Shown one piece after another: positions 8,022 through 18,400 of a stretch of DNA of 36,518 nucleotides. This stretch comes from Syntrophobacteraceae bacterium. Lineage in GTDB: Bacteria; Desulfobacterota; Syntrophobacteria; Syntrophobacterales; Syntrophobacteraceae. Within the stretch, counting starts at the first letter, position 1; each line of letters opens with the position of its first letter. Below the pieces are notes generated by a model. The model saw only the letters and a list, made by a program, of their open reading frames with translations, ran no database searches and was not told the DNA's origin. Where the stretch lies: contig JABUEY010000027.1 of assembly GCA_013314815.1 (NCBI GenBank), forward strand, positions 1-36,518. Direction: 5' to 3'. A program made the translations under genes and the position numbers.

Positions 8022-8653
8022 GCTGATCCTCCTTTCGCTGCGTTCCGGGTTTTCTCCGGGTCTCCATCGAGGGTCATCCTGATATGCCCCCGTCCGCGGT
8101 TGCGGCTCAGCCCCGCGTGGCGCGCCGCCAGAAGGGCCAAAGAGAGGCAGCGGACATCTTGGGGGGTCGGATCGGCCAACCAATGGAGGGGCGCTCGAAG
8201 CGTCAGTCCCCGGACGATCACCCGTACCGCGCGCAGGGTGGTCTCGGCCGGTGCTCCCGTACTCCGCTCCTCCGAGGTCTGCCGCCGGATATCGGTCAAA
8301 GCTTCCAGCACGGCCGCCGGGGAAATGGAATGGCTTGGCCTGGATTCCGCCGCTTCGATCCATCGGCGGGTTTCTTCGTCCAGCACGGCGTCGCCGATGC
8401 GCAACATGGAGGACTCGTCACAATCGGCTGCGGGGCCGAATACCCGCCCGGTCGTTTGCGCTAGCTCAGGAAAACAGTGATGCATGGAAAGCCAGGAATC
8501 GCGAAGGAGTCCGCGGATGGTCTTGCCTCCCAGAAACGGCAGCCCCCGTTCGTCGTGCTCGACCTCCACGTCCACCACACCGGCCGTCCCTTCTCCCCGG
8601 CTGAAAGTTGCGTCGGAGAGAAGCTCGATCTGAATGAATGAATTTTGGTTCAC
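8018..8653 (-). CDS. cas7: Cas7/RAMP protein (Csm3-like)
   Basis: This is a 211-residue single RAMP domain. LPFLGGKTIRGLLRDSW (about 38-54) is the conserved Cas7 loop and helix. GVVDVEVEHD just before it supplies an Asp at the Csm3 catalytic position. LSRNRGRGHIRM near 181-192 is the C-terminal glycine-rich RNA-binding loop. It should form part of the crRNA backbone and one target-RNA cleavage site. The start is GTG, supported by GAGGAGGG nine bases upstream and by a GTGA overlap with the cas10 stop. The ATGA at its own end couples it to csx10. Confidence 0.87.
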   Translation of the reverse strand: MNQNSFIQIELLSDATFSRGEGTAGVVDVEVEHDERGLPFLGGKTIRGLLRDSWLSMHHCFPELAQTTGRVFGPAADCDESSMLRIGDAVLDEETRRWIEAAESRPSHSISPAAVLEALTDIRRQTSEERSTGAPAETTLRAVRVIVRGLTLRAPLHWLADPTPQDVRCLSLALLAARHAGLSRNRGRGHIRMTLDGDPEKTRNAAKGGSA

Positions 8654-10230
8654 GGCGTCTTTCCCTCCTCTGCCCCGTGTTCTCCAGCCGCATCCAGCAT
8701 CAGATGCAGATCGAGCAACTCCAGGGCGTCGATGAGCGGCGTGCGTGTCTCGGCGAAGAAGCCGTTTCCTGCGATGGGCTTTGGGAGCTGAAGGTTTTTG
8801 TCCACCACCTTCCAGGCTTCCAAAGCTGCATGCACGCTCTTCGGGCCTTCCCTCGCCAGCTCGGCAAAGGCCTTGACCTTGTTGCGCCTTCCGGACCAGG
8901 CCCCTTCCCTAAGCCCAATCATAGGGTCATCAAGGAGCGTTCTGGTAAGCCACTCCCAGGTCTCCGTCTCATCTTTCCCGGCGCACAGCCGATACGGGCG
9001 GCAGGTCAACCAGCAGCCGTTCGTTCGATATTGCCTCTCCCGAATGCCTTCCACCGTTTCCCCCGGCCGGGAGATACCGATGTGCCAATCCAGCGCGCAG
9101 CCCTCCCCATTGCTCTTCTTCAGCATGCGTTTGGCGGAAGCGCACAGTTTTTCCGACAAATCGTATGCCCTGGCAAAGGGTGCATGCACGCGGACCATGG
9201 CCGCCCCGGCGCAGGCGGTGATTTTTCCCAGATGAGGGATGTCGCTTGTGTCGAAGACATTGAGGGCCGTTTCAGCCAAGTCTAATGCGATGCGACCGTC
9301 GCAAACAAAGGTCAAATCATCCCCGCCGAGCAGAATCGGTCGCAGGGGAAGCATCCATCGGCCATCTTCCTGTTTCAGTTCAAAGACCAGACGCGCCGGT
9401 TTGCCGGTGACCTTCATCTTTTCCGTGCGATCTTCAACAGTTTTCTCGAGTCGTTGGCAGATACGATTGACCACAGCCTGCAAGGCTGTCTTTCCAAGAC
9501 AGTCAATGGCCTGAGACCACTCCAGGTATTCCCGACGCACGGTGTCGCCATCCACGCCGTTCTCGGATTTTCCCATCAACCATTTCTTGATTTTGCTGCC
9601 GACGCTGTTTCCATCCACGTGAACCACGCCAATGAGGCTGGTATCGCCCATGGTTCGGCCTAATTGATCCAGTTCCATCGGAAATGCGAATCCGTCCCAG
9701 TCTTTCAAATACGCTTCCCAATGCCGATTGGCTTCCTCCAACTTGTCCCGGCGTTTCAGTATTTCTTTGGAAAGGGAAATCGTCGGTTCACTTGATTCGA
9801 AACCGATAGCAGGAAGACCCGTTTCCCTGCAAGAAGCCGTGACGGAAAGGCCCAGAAGAGGTGCCGACGGGAAGCGTTCGGTCTTTGTGCGCGCCAGTTC
9901 GATCTGAATGTCGAGAAGCGTCCGGGCCAAGCTTCCGTCGTCGTACTCCTTATGAACCACGGCGACTTCCAAACCCGGCGCCTCGTCATGCAGTCGGCGG
10001 ATATATCGGGCTGCAAGCGAGCGTGCATCCTGCATGGACCCGGTTTCGACAATCGCGTTTCCCCCGCCGGCCAAAAGGATCTTATCCGTCGGGACCAAGC
10101 CCTTGAGCGCACCCTCCGCAGAGGTGCTCCAGTGGACCAGGTACGAGCCGGTCACTACGTCCCGGAGCCGGTTTGAAAGAAAGACGAACCGTTGTACCCC
10201 CAGCACATCGATCGCTGTCAATACAGGCAT
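8650..10230 (-). CDS. cas10: Cas10, small form without HD nuclease domain, cyclase motif intact
   Basis: This is a 526-residue protein. LIGVVHVDGNSVGSKIKKWL (about 201-220) is the first Palm-like domain, and LLGGDDLTFVCDG near 299-311 carries the GGDD metal site of the second Palm. That motif makes cyclic oligoadenylate from ATP when target RNA is bound. There is no N-terminal HD phosphohydrolase motif and no room for one: the first 200 residues look like a degenerate Palm (IDVLGVQRFVFLSNRL). The complex therefore probably lacks Cas10 DNase activity and acts through signalling and Cas7 RNA cleavage. The length is short compared with usual Cas10 proteins (about 750-1000). I chose the ATG at 10230: it lies 8 bp after the upstream stop and has an AGGGGG ribosome-binding site. 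Confidence 0.92.
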   Translation of the reverse strand: MPVLTAIDVLGVQRFVFLSNRLRDVVTGSYLVHWSTSAEGALKGLVPTDKILLAGGGNAIVETGSMQDARSLAARYIRRLHDEAPGLEVAVVHKEYDDGSLARTLLDIQIELARTKTERFPSAPLLGLSVTASCRETGLPAIGFESSEPTISLSKEILKRRDKLEEANRHWEAYLKDWDGFAFPMELDQLGRTMGDTSLIGVVHVDGNSVGSKIKKWLMGKSENGVDGDTVRREYLEWSQAIDCLGKTALQAVVNRICQRLEKTVEDRTEKMKVTGKPARLVFELKQEDGRWMLPLRPILLGGDDLTFVCDGRIALDLAETALNVFDTSDIPHLGKITACAGAAMVRVHAPFARAYDLSEKLCASAKRMLKKSNGEGCALDWHIGISRPGETVEGIRERQYRTNGCWLTCRPYRLCAGKDETETWEWLTRTLLDDPMIGLREGAWSGRRNKVKAFAELAREGPKSVHAALEAWKVVDKNLQLPKPIAGNGFFAETRTPLIDALELLDLHLMLDAAGEHGAEEGKTP

Positions 10231-10238
10231 AATCCCCC

Positions 10239-11405
10239 CTATGAATCGAGCCACCTTCTGAGTGAGTCCATATTCGGCCGGCCGCCGATTCCCGCCCATT
10301 CCTTCAACTCATCGAGACCGAAAACCTGCGGCGTGTTGGGCGCATCCCAGACGTCGGCCACGTCGTTTCGCAGCTGATCCACGAAAGCGCCCTTGGCATC
10401 GCTGCCGTGGAGAAGGCACACCAGGGCCGAACGGGCCAGGTCCCCGCCCAACTGACGAGCCCGCATAGCCACCTCGAAAAGCTTCGACTTGCAGAGGCCG
10501 GTCTTGGTGTCCGTGGTGCAGGAGATTACATAGAGTCGATGGCCTCGGACGAGCGCCACATCGATTTCGCACTGCCTCCCGTTGGCCAGCTTACATTCGA
10601 GGCCGACGGCAATCTCGTCTCCATCGACAATCTGCCGCACCAGGGCGCTGCACCAGGTCTCCAGCCATCCGCCCCCCAGAAAATCCAACCAATTCTCGTA
10701 GGCTTGCCTCTTCCAATGAGCCTCCGGAATCCGCCGAACGCTCAGATCGCCGGGCACCAGTTCGTCAAGTATTACGTCATCAGCCTTTGCTTTTTCAAAA
10801 GACCGACGTTTATTCTTTTCGTCACGATGGATGCCATAGAGTCTTTTTGCGAGGCTTGGGTCATTCAAGACCGCTCCAGCGATGATCCCGGCATCCTCGC
10901 CGGCAGGGCCATCCGGCTGTAGGTGGTCCTCACTGATACGCTTGATTGCGTGAAGCGCAAGAACGTCGCCTAAGGTCAATCGGAGACGTTGTTTTGACAG
11001 ATCCATTTCATAGCCATCGTCGAAACGCAACACCCCTTTCCGCTCATCCAGGTAGGAAGCCTGTTCATCTTTGCCGCCGGATTCCCGAAAGGCCATCCGA
11101 GCATGAGCTGCCATGATCTTTGTGCCCCCGGTGTAGTGAAGGTGAGCATCGGAAGTAATTGAGCCAAACGCCTGCCTGACTTTGGCCGCGCTGGTTACAT
11201 CGTCGATGCATGTTTCATCCAGTTGTGCACCCGAAAGGCCGGTCGTCAGCGCTTCCCAAAGGTGCTTCTTCACTTTTTCCGTTTCCGGGCTGTAGAAAAG
11301 GCGGATGGATTTTGGTTTCAGGATGAGGGCGGTAATGTAATTGGGCAAAGGGTTGGAACCGACGAGCAGGAGAAGTTTATCACATGTCCTTTCTCTTTCA
11401 GTCAT
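10239..11405 (-). CDS. CARF / PD-(D/E)XK nuclease, Card1/Can2-like (DUF1887-type)
   Basis: This is a 388-residue protein. The N-terminal CARF domain begins LLLLVGSNPLPNYIT and has the ligand motif LHYTGGTKIMAAHA near residues 88-101. The C-terminal part is a restriction-like nuclease fold: GGWLETWCSALV (about 245-256), CEIDVALVRGHRLYVISCTTD (about 278-298). Relatives cut single-stranded DNA and/or RNA when cyclic tetra-adenylate binds the CARF dimer. The first acidic residues are present (Glu of WLET, Asp of EID). The usual ExK/SCK element reads ISCTT, with Thr where the lysine is expected; a lysine follows four residues later (TDTKTG). So activity is not certain. The ATG is preceded by GGAGGG and lies 3 bp after the regulator gene. 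cas10 follows after 8 bp. Confidence 0.85.
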   Translation of the reverse strand: MTERERTCDKLLLLVGSNPLPNYITALILKPKSIRLFYSPETEKVKKHLWEALTTGLSGAQLDETCIDDVTSAAKVRQAFGSITSDAHLHYTGGTKIMAAHARMAFRESGGKDEQASYLDERKGVLRFDDGYEMDLSKQRLRLTLGDVLALHAIKRISEDHLQPDGPAGEDAGIIAGAVLNDPSLAKRLYGIHRDEKNKRRSFEKAKADDVILDELVPGDLSVRRIPEAHWKRQAYENWLDFLGGGWLETWCSALVRQIVDGDEIAVGLECKLANGRQCEIDVALVRGHRLYVISCTTDTKTGLCKSKLFEVAMRARQLGGDLARSALVCLLHGSDAKGAFVDQLRNDVADVWDAPNTPQVFGLDELKEWAGIGGRPNMDSLRRWLDS

Positions 11406-11408
11406 TCG

Positions 11409-11726
11409 TCACCCTCCCACTGGCTTATCGTTGGACGGCATTGTCATCTCCGCTTCTTCAGGCAGCGAACCAAAAGAGGCCTCGGGTTCGCGGACAATCG
11501 CAATTCCACGAGCCTTCCGGGGTTCGCGCTTCAGATAGCCCTTGCGGACAAGCTGGCTCACCTGGCCGTGGGCGCTGGCGTGCGATATGCCGAGGATGTC
11601 CGCGAGTTCCTTCATGGTCGGGGGGAACCCCCGCCGGTTCGTGAAGAGGCGGATCTCCTTCAATGTACGGCGTTGCGGCTCGGTTATTTCCTGAACGGGG
11701 CGTCTGCCTCGCGGTCTTTGACTCAT
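11409..11726 (-). CDS. LexA-type winged-helix regulator without protease domain
   Basis: This is a 105-residue protein. ITEPQRRTLKEIRLFTNRRG (about 13-32), followed by FPPTMKELADILGISHASAHGQ, closely resembles the N-terminal DNA-binding domain of LexA. The wing then reads LVRKGYLKREPRKARGIAIV. The S24 autoproteolysis domain of LexA is absent: after the wing there are only about 30 residues. It is the first gene of the CRISPR operon, so autoregulation of that operon is likely. A matching palindrome sits in the promoter 100 bp upstream. I chose the ATG at 11726, which has GAGG seven bases upstream; a longer open frame starting at 11804 would begin inside the presumed leader and lacks a ribosome-binding site. 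Without a cleavage domain, release would need another signal such as a ligand or partner. Confidence 0.8.
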   Translation of the reverse strand: MSQRPRGRRPVQEITEPQRRTLKEIRLFTNRRGFPPTMKELADILGISHASAHGQVSQLVRKGYLKREPRKARGIAIVREPEASFGSLPEEAEMTMPSNDKPVGG

Positions 11727-11817
11727 GTGTATCCTCAACCATCCAAATGGCTTATTTATGAACGCCAATGGCCGCAGGGCCCGGTCAGGGCAAACTACGG
11801 CCACATTACAGGCTGAT

Positions 11818-11846
11818 ATTATACGACCTGATAGGCGTCAGGTCAA
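11818..11846 (-). promoter_or_regulatory. Sigma70-type promoter of the CRISPR operon
   Basis: On the minus strand TTGACC (11846-11841) and TATAAT (11823-11818) are separated by exactly 17 bases. This is a near-consensus promoter and the best one I see in the window. Transcription would start around 11811, leaving a leader of about 85 nt before the regulator ATG. Confidence 0.8.
11825..11844. promoter_or_regulatory. Palindromic operator inside the CRISPR promoter
   Basis: GACCTGA-N6-TCAGGTC is a perfect 7-bp inverted repeat. It covers four bases of the -35 box and most of the spacer. A dimeric winged-helix protein bound here would block RNA polymerase. The LexA-like protein encoded immediately downstream is the obvious candidate. 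Confidence 0.75.
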
Positions 11847-11961
11847 TAGAAAAATGTACATGAATCAGGGGGTTTGAGGAATCGCTGGCGGGTGAGGAGA
11901 AGAGAGATTCGGTGATCGGACGGGTGGATAGAGAGGCGGCCGGTTGCCCTGAGCGGGGGCG

Positions 11962-12389
11962 TCAGCTCATCCGCTCGGCGGTCAGCTTCGCCCACATCTT
12001 TCGTTGACGCGACCAGTGGGGAACTGCGGCAATGGGACGGACCTCTTTCTCCCGAAGCCGGTCACGCCCCTTGACCGTCCGGGGCAGGAAGAGAATCTCC
12101 TCTTGGATGTCCGGGGCCAGGTTGAGCAGGTTCATAATCTGGGTGATGCGTGCGCGCGTCACATAGCCGAGCCTGGCCAAATCGGCATAGTCCCGCACTT
12201 CGCCGCGCCGGACCAGTCCGTCGAAGCGGATCGCCAATGCCATCAGCTTCGAGATGCGGGGCAGATTCCCCGGCTCGATGGTTCGGTCTACCTCGTGTGG
12301 ATGGTTGTCGCTTTTCCTGCGGTTCTTGGGTTTGAAACTGAAGGAGATCTCCAACCGGCTCAGTCCCGTTCCGTCGGATGCGGTATTTT

Positions 12390-12393
<4 letters not shown>
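11962..12393 (-). CDS. Small HTH protein of the recombinase cassette
   Basis: This is a 143-residue basic protein. It contains ISKLMALAIRFDGLVRRGE and then a helix-turn-helix-like stretch YADLARLGYVTRARITQIMN. LLNLAPDIQEEILFLP follows, an arrangement reminiscent of ParB-like HTH segments. Proteins of this type are commonly found directly after serine recombinases of the zinc-ribbon class; the function is unknown. AGGAGGTG-like sequence (GGGAGGTG) lies seven bases before the ATG at 12393, and the start overlaps the recombinase stop as ATGA. It probably binds DNA, for example as a directionality or regulatory factor, but nothing here proves it. Confidence 0.7.
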
Positions 12394-14002
<1,609 letters not shown>

Positions 14003-14006
<4 letters not shown>

Positions 14007-14539
14007 TCGTTCCTCCTCTCGGGTTTGCGGCTCCCGCCCTTGGTCGCGGCATCGGCGATACCGAAGAAGAGGAACCCGTTCCACTTGCTCCCGGTGACCT
14101 CCTTGGCGATGGCTGAGAGGGACTTGTACCGTCGGCCGTCGAACTCGAAGCCGTTGTCGAGTACCTTGACCACAATGTCGCGGCCTTGGAACTCGCGGGC
14201 GAGCAGAGTTCCGGGCAGCGGCAGCCTCGGGTCGTGCGACGGGGATATGCGGCTGGTCGCCGTTCTCGCTTTGACCTCGGCGGAACCCGAGGCGACCGGA
14301 TCACGCGGAGACCGCGTTCTCAGGTCGGCGTCATTGGCCAGTTCCTCAGCCCTGCGCCGGGCCCGCTCCGAAAGGTCACCCTCCGCCAGAGCCTGAATGC
14401 GCCAGGCGATTCGCTTGCGAAGAAACTCCTTGTGGTAGGAGCGGGTCTCTTCTCCGAAGACCTCGAGGTACTTGTCCCGGAGTTCTCCGACAGTCATCCG
14501 GGAGAGCCCCTGGACCTCTTGATACGTTGTTGCTTCCAT
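14003..14539 (-). CDS. DUF2924 family protein
   Basis: This is a 178-residue protein. The N-terminal half holds LSRMTVGELRDKYLEVFGEE and YHKEFLRKRIAWRIQALAEG, the typical DUF2924 opening. The C-terminal half has LLAREFQGRDIVVKVLDNGF, FEFDGRRYKSLSAIAKEVTG and SKWNGFLFFG. That last block looks like the small DNA-binding-like domain used by many recombinase-associated proteins. The family nearly always lies immediately upstream of a zinc-ribbon serine recombinase, as here, and is thought to be part of the mobile unit; its role is unknown. I chose the ATG at 14539 (MEATTYQEV), which has AGGAGG six bases upstream. Confidence 0.85.
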
Positions 14540-14607
14540 CCGAAACCTCCTTTGCTTCATGGGCTTCGCCCCGGCGGACGGCCCGTCCGCACCGCAATCT
14601 CAGGGCG

Positions 14608-14829
14608 TTAACTCGTGAATGAATGAAGGCTTCGGTGGCCCGGAATATCAAGGCGAATCGAAGTAAACGCCTCAGATTCTTCAACTTGCGCTACATGCTC
14701 TGCCCCACTGCCGGAATCAGGGGCGATTCGGCGTCCGTTTCGATGGCGCATGTAACCCCGGGCCAGGATCGCGGCGATCTCCGATATCACCTCGTCGAGA
14801 GAGATTGGGACGTGTTCGTTGGCCGGCAT
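14608..14829 (-). CDS. Small conserved-type protein of the recombinase cassette
   Basis: This is a 73-residue protein beginning MPANEHVPISLDEVISEIAA, then ILARGYMRHRNGRR. Its start at 14829 has a clean AGGAGG five bases upstream, which is the main evidence that it is real. Small proteins with an 'ILARGY.R.R' helix are usual at the head of DUF2924/serine-recombinase units. I know of no function. About 70 bp separate it from the DUF2924 gene. Confidence 0.6.
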   Translation of the reverse strand: MPANEHVPISLDEVISEIAAILARGYMRHRNGRRIAPDSGSGAEHVAQVEESEAFTSIRLDIPGHRSLHSFTS

Positions 14830-15009
14830 CCGGTCCTCCTTTTGCGGGAGGCCGCGGAAGGTTTCCGTCATGGATGCCGCGGGGCTGGATAGGCCGGTCA
14901 TCGAGAAGGCCGTTGGAGCCCATCCGACACCACCCGAAGGCGATGTCGTCGGCACCCACAACGGTCTCCGATCTCACGGCTGTTTCCGCTGTCTGGTAAT
15001 CCGCTTGCG

Positions 15010-15027
15010 CCGGACCCACTGGTCCGG
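15010..15027. repeat. Perfect 7-bp inverted repeat with 4-base loop
   Basis: CCGGACC-CACT-GGTCCGG. It is GC-rich, with no T-run after it on either strand, so it is a stable hairpin or a protein site rather than a clear terminator. Confidence 0.45.
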
Positions 15028-15170
15028 CTTTCGGCAGATACCTACCGGAGGGGAGTTCGAAATGTCGAAACGGGTGTCCGGATGCAGCCGGGCTGTTAAA
15101 CAAGGCGGGGCGAAAAACGGAGAACGGGAGAATTCGGAGAGGACATTTTCGGTGAGCGCCCGCAACCCCC

Positions 15171-15358
15171 AGGGTTGCACCCAGTCCCCGGACTGCGGGC
15201 TTCGAAATGGAGAATCAGGATAAATGTGCGGGCGGGCGTAAGTCGGCGTGGCACGCCGGAAACGACGAGACCCCGAGGGGATCACCCCACGGGGTCTTGC
15301 GTTAAACAAGAACCGCTGAAGTTCAGCGGATTGAATTTGGCTCCCCGTGTGCAACCCT
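15171..15358. repeat. Structured element enclosed by 10-bp inverted repeats
   Basis: AGGGTTGCAC (15171-15180) and GTGCAACCCT (15349-15358) are perfectly complementary. Between them lie three perfect hairpins: GGCGTG/CACGCC (15245-15257), the long hairpin at 15268-15297, and CCGCTGAA/TTCAGCGG (15313-15329). The left arm can also fold back locally with GCAACC at 15162-15167. It could be a structured RNA, a recombination site or a small palindromic element; sequence alone does not decide. Confidence 0.45.
15268..15297 (-). terminator. Strong hairpin, possible end of the long operon
   Basis: AGACCCCG and CGGGGTCT form an 8-bp stem. After one A/A (T/T) mismatch it continues as GGGG/CCCC around a 4-base loop. 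It lies 175 bp beyond the stop of the last operon gene. The tract after it on the minus strand (CGTCGTTTCC) is only moderately T-rich, so termination is likely but not certain. Confidence 0.4.
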
Positions 15359-15471
15359 CTTCATAACCGTTCTCCGTTCGGATGTCAATCCGAAAGCGCT
15401 TATCATTCAACGAGTTATCAAAGAGCATGCCGTTCCTTGTGAGGCGGAAACGGCGTCAAACTCAATTTCCC

Positions 15472-18400
15472 CTACACCGATTCTTCCAGGATACGTTTTC
15501 GAGCAATCTGTTCGATCTTAGCAGCATCAATACCTCCATCAGGCGCATCCTGGGATGTGATCAATCGATCCGAAAAACCGTTTTCCTTATACCAAGTCTG
15601 TTTCCGTTCCCACGCCTCGCGATAGCTGGGGACGTTTAGCATACCAAGATGTTCCCAATAAAAAACATCCCCTTCAAAGCTGACCGTGAAGTCAGGAAGG
15701 CGAAAGTCCTTCGGATCAGTCCGCGAATAGAGCGGTTGCTCGTACTCGTAGCTGATCCCAAGCGCATCCAACACATCTGCCACGACAACCTCGCTCTTGG
15801 AGCGGACTGCAATGCCCTTCCGCGTACGATGGATCAGTGCCTCCAGGTGAGGTCGCTTCACATCGTCCGGTCGCAGGGCTATCGTGAACATATGAGAATT
15901 TCGCAACCGAGTGTCCGAGCAGTCCGGGCTGCGTAAACGGCGAAGGGGCTCGATATCCTTTTCGACCAAGAGCACCAGCTTGCGACGGAACCGCGTGAGG
16001 CCGGTGTAGATCAGTTCTCGCGACAAAGTCGAGGCTTTCTGCGGGATGATTAGAAAAACCACCTCGAAGTCGCTCCCCTGCGCCTTATGGACGGTCAACG
16101 CGTAGGCAAGTTCGAGGTATTCGTCAACCTGACCGCGATAGTACCGATAGGAGGCGTCTACTTGCGTTGAAAAAACAGCGGCAAGGACATCGCTGCCTTC
16201 CTTCCTCTTGAAAGCCTCAGTAACAATCCCGATCTCGCCATTGGCGACGTAGTCCAGCCCACTTCCCGTGGGGTAGGCCCATCCATCCTTGCTTCGATTT
16301 CGAACCTGAATAACCTTGTCGGTCCAGACGATCTCATACTCACCGAAAGGCCGTGGCATCTTACTCCATTGACTCTGCGACTTCTGAAGAAGACCTGCCT
16401 TGTATTCTCTCTGGATCAAGCGGTTCAGATCGTCAGTGCCGAAGTGCTGCGCACGAGTGGGAGAGAGGATTTGCCACGCCTCGCTGCGGACCCAGTCCTT
16501 TTGATCGATCCCAAGCGACTGATTAAAGCTCTTGTAGTCGTCGTCACGGATACCAAGGATATCAGCCATCCGCCCCTTGAGCTTGGCAAGCAGATCGTCG
16601 TGGTCGTCCCAAAACACAATATCCAGGTCGCCCATCGACTGGCCCCGAGCAATTGAGGCCAGAATCTCGTCATCACCCGGATTGACGACTGATGTTCGGT
16701 ATCCGTCCGCAAGCGCCAAGGCGACACTCTCCTCGGCTGGAACGCCCTCCTCCTCATCAACGCGCATACAAACTGTGAGTGGAGCAACGCAGTCGGGGTG
16801 GTCTTTCTGAAGCCATTCGATAATGTCAGCGAAGGGCCTCCCAGGGCCAATTGGTGGTAGCTGGTTGGGATCACCCACAAGAATCAGACGACTCAATGGG
16901 CCGGAGTCAAGAGCACGCAGCAATGTCCCAAAGAGGTCCGTTGGGATCATTGAACACTCGTCGATGATAACGGTGGTCGCCTGGAAGGGGCTCTGATCGC
17001 TTTGTTGTTTGATTACGAAAATATCAGGCACGAACCAGCCCTGCTTAAGCAGGAACTGGTGAATGGTCATTGCATTTCGTCCGGTTTTAGTGGAAAGTCG
17101 AACGCGGGCCTTTCCGGTGGGAGCCAACAAGAGCGTCGGATGTCGACCCTCGACACGCACCAATTCCTGAAGAAATACCTTCAGTACCGAAGTCTTGCCA
17201 GTGCCAGCTCCTCCTGTCAGCACGCTCAGTCTTCGCGAGAATAGCGTGGCGAGGGCAGTTCGCTTCTCGGCCAGCGCCGCCCTTTCACGGTCGGATTTCG
17301 GTTCACCAAAGAGCTTCTTTAGCGCTCCGAGCCAGTCAATCGGGGGATCGACCGCCGGATTCGTCTTCTTGGCCCGCCGCTTAATCAGCGAAGCGGCATT
17401 TTCCTCCAGCAACTGGAGATGCTTGAGCGCGACAAGCTCGGGATCGGAGTCGAAAGCTGTCCACATGACTTTTTGATAAAATTCGGCTTCGGCCAATACG
17501 ACTTCACGATCTGGCCGACACGCCCTTCTCTCAGGAAAGCGTCCAATGATCCTGTTCAGAAAGTCAGTGAATGGGAGGACAGTATCTCCGTTATTTGCGG
17601 CCTCCTGGAGAACCGCAACACCAACCGCCCGAACCCTACGCCGGTCGTCGTGAGAGATCTCGTCGGCATCGGGAAACAGCGCGGCATCCCCTTCGGGCCT
17701 CAGGCCATGATCGACTGTTTCCAGCGCCACAGGATCGGAGTCCGCCGACCCAAGGTCGCACTCGGATAGGATGTAGGGATTGGCGACCAAGTCCTTCTCA
17801 GTCGCATCAATTCCGCTCGCTGCACGCTGGTCGGGATTGGCGATCCGCTGCACCTGGCTCGGGGTGAGCTCAAGCCGGACGAGCTTGGACAGCAGCGCAT
17901 GGCGAGTTTTTATGATGCGCCAGCGCTCTCTCGCTTTGAGGAGCCCAACTCGGTAAGGTCCATTGTCCGGCTCGCTCCTCCCTTCAAGGATTGACAGGAC
18001 GTAGTCCCATGAATTTTCACCCCGTTTTGCCATTGGTGCCAGCACAGTTCGCTGGAACGAGGTCCCCTTCGAAAACCCGAGGTACTGGAGCACGCTGCCA
18101 GCGCCAGGGAACGGGCCTCGACCGCTCCATGCCTCGGCCAGAACGTCGTTTAGCCAATCGAGGCGTCTTTCCCAGTCAGAAGCGACGTGCCCATCAGCCT
18201 TGACGCGCTCCATACACTGGATAACGCGCTCAATGATGGCAACCGCCACGTCGTCGGAAACATGTTCCCCTCCATACGAGAATGGAAGCAGCGCGCTCCT
18301 CGGAACTCGGCAGATGATATCGTCAGTGCTGTGACCATCCCGCAAGTATTCTTGGTACGGGATACGAACCCCCTGTTCGGGGTACGCCTGGGTAATCCGT

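Larger units (their letters stand above)
14830..15471. other. Gene-free region between recombinase cassette and restriction/helicase operon
   Basis: Open frames here have low-complexity, Arg/Pro-rich translations, no ribosome-binding sites and no recognisable domains. The DNA has several perfect inverted repeats: 15010-15027, 15162-15178, 15245-15257, 15268-15297 and 15313-15329. A direct repeat GTTAAACAAG occurs at 15095-15104 and 15301-15310. It is a plausible place for the 3' end of the long operon and for an attachment site of the cassette. Confidence 0.5.

Noticed and set aside
8022-8363. N-terminal extension of csx10
   Set aside because: It would overlap cas7 by 340 bases; the ATG at 8021 has AGGAGG and an ATGA overlap, and the RAMP fold starts there.
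14974-15354. 126-codon minus-strand open frame in the gene-free region
   Set aside because: Arg/Pro/Ser-rich translation, no ribosome-binding site, and it runs through the cluster of hairpins.
15330-15366. Possible tRNA fragment (TTGGCTCCCC...GCAACCCTC)
   Set aside because: It loosely resembles the 3' part of a tRNA on the minus strand, but no T-loop consensus or cloverleaf can be drawn.
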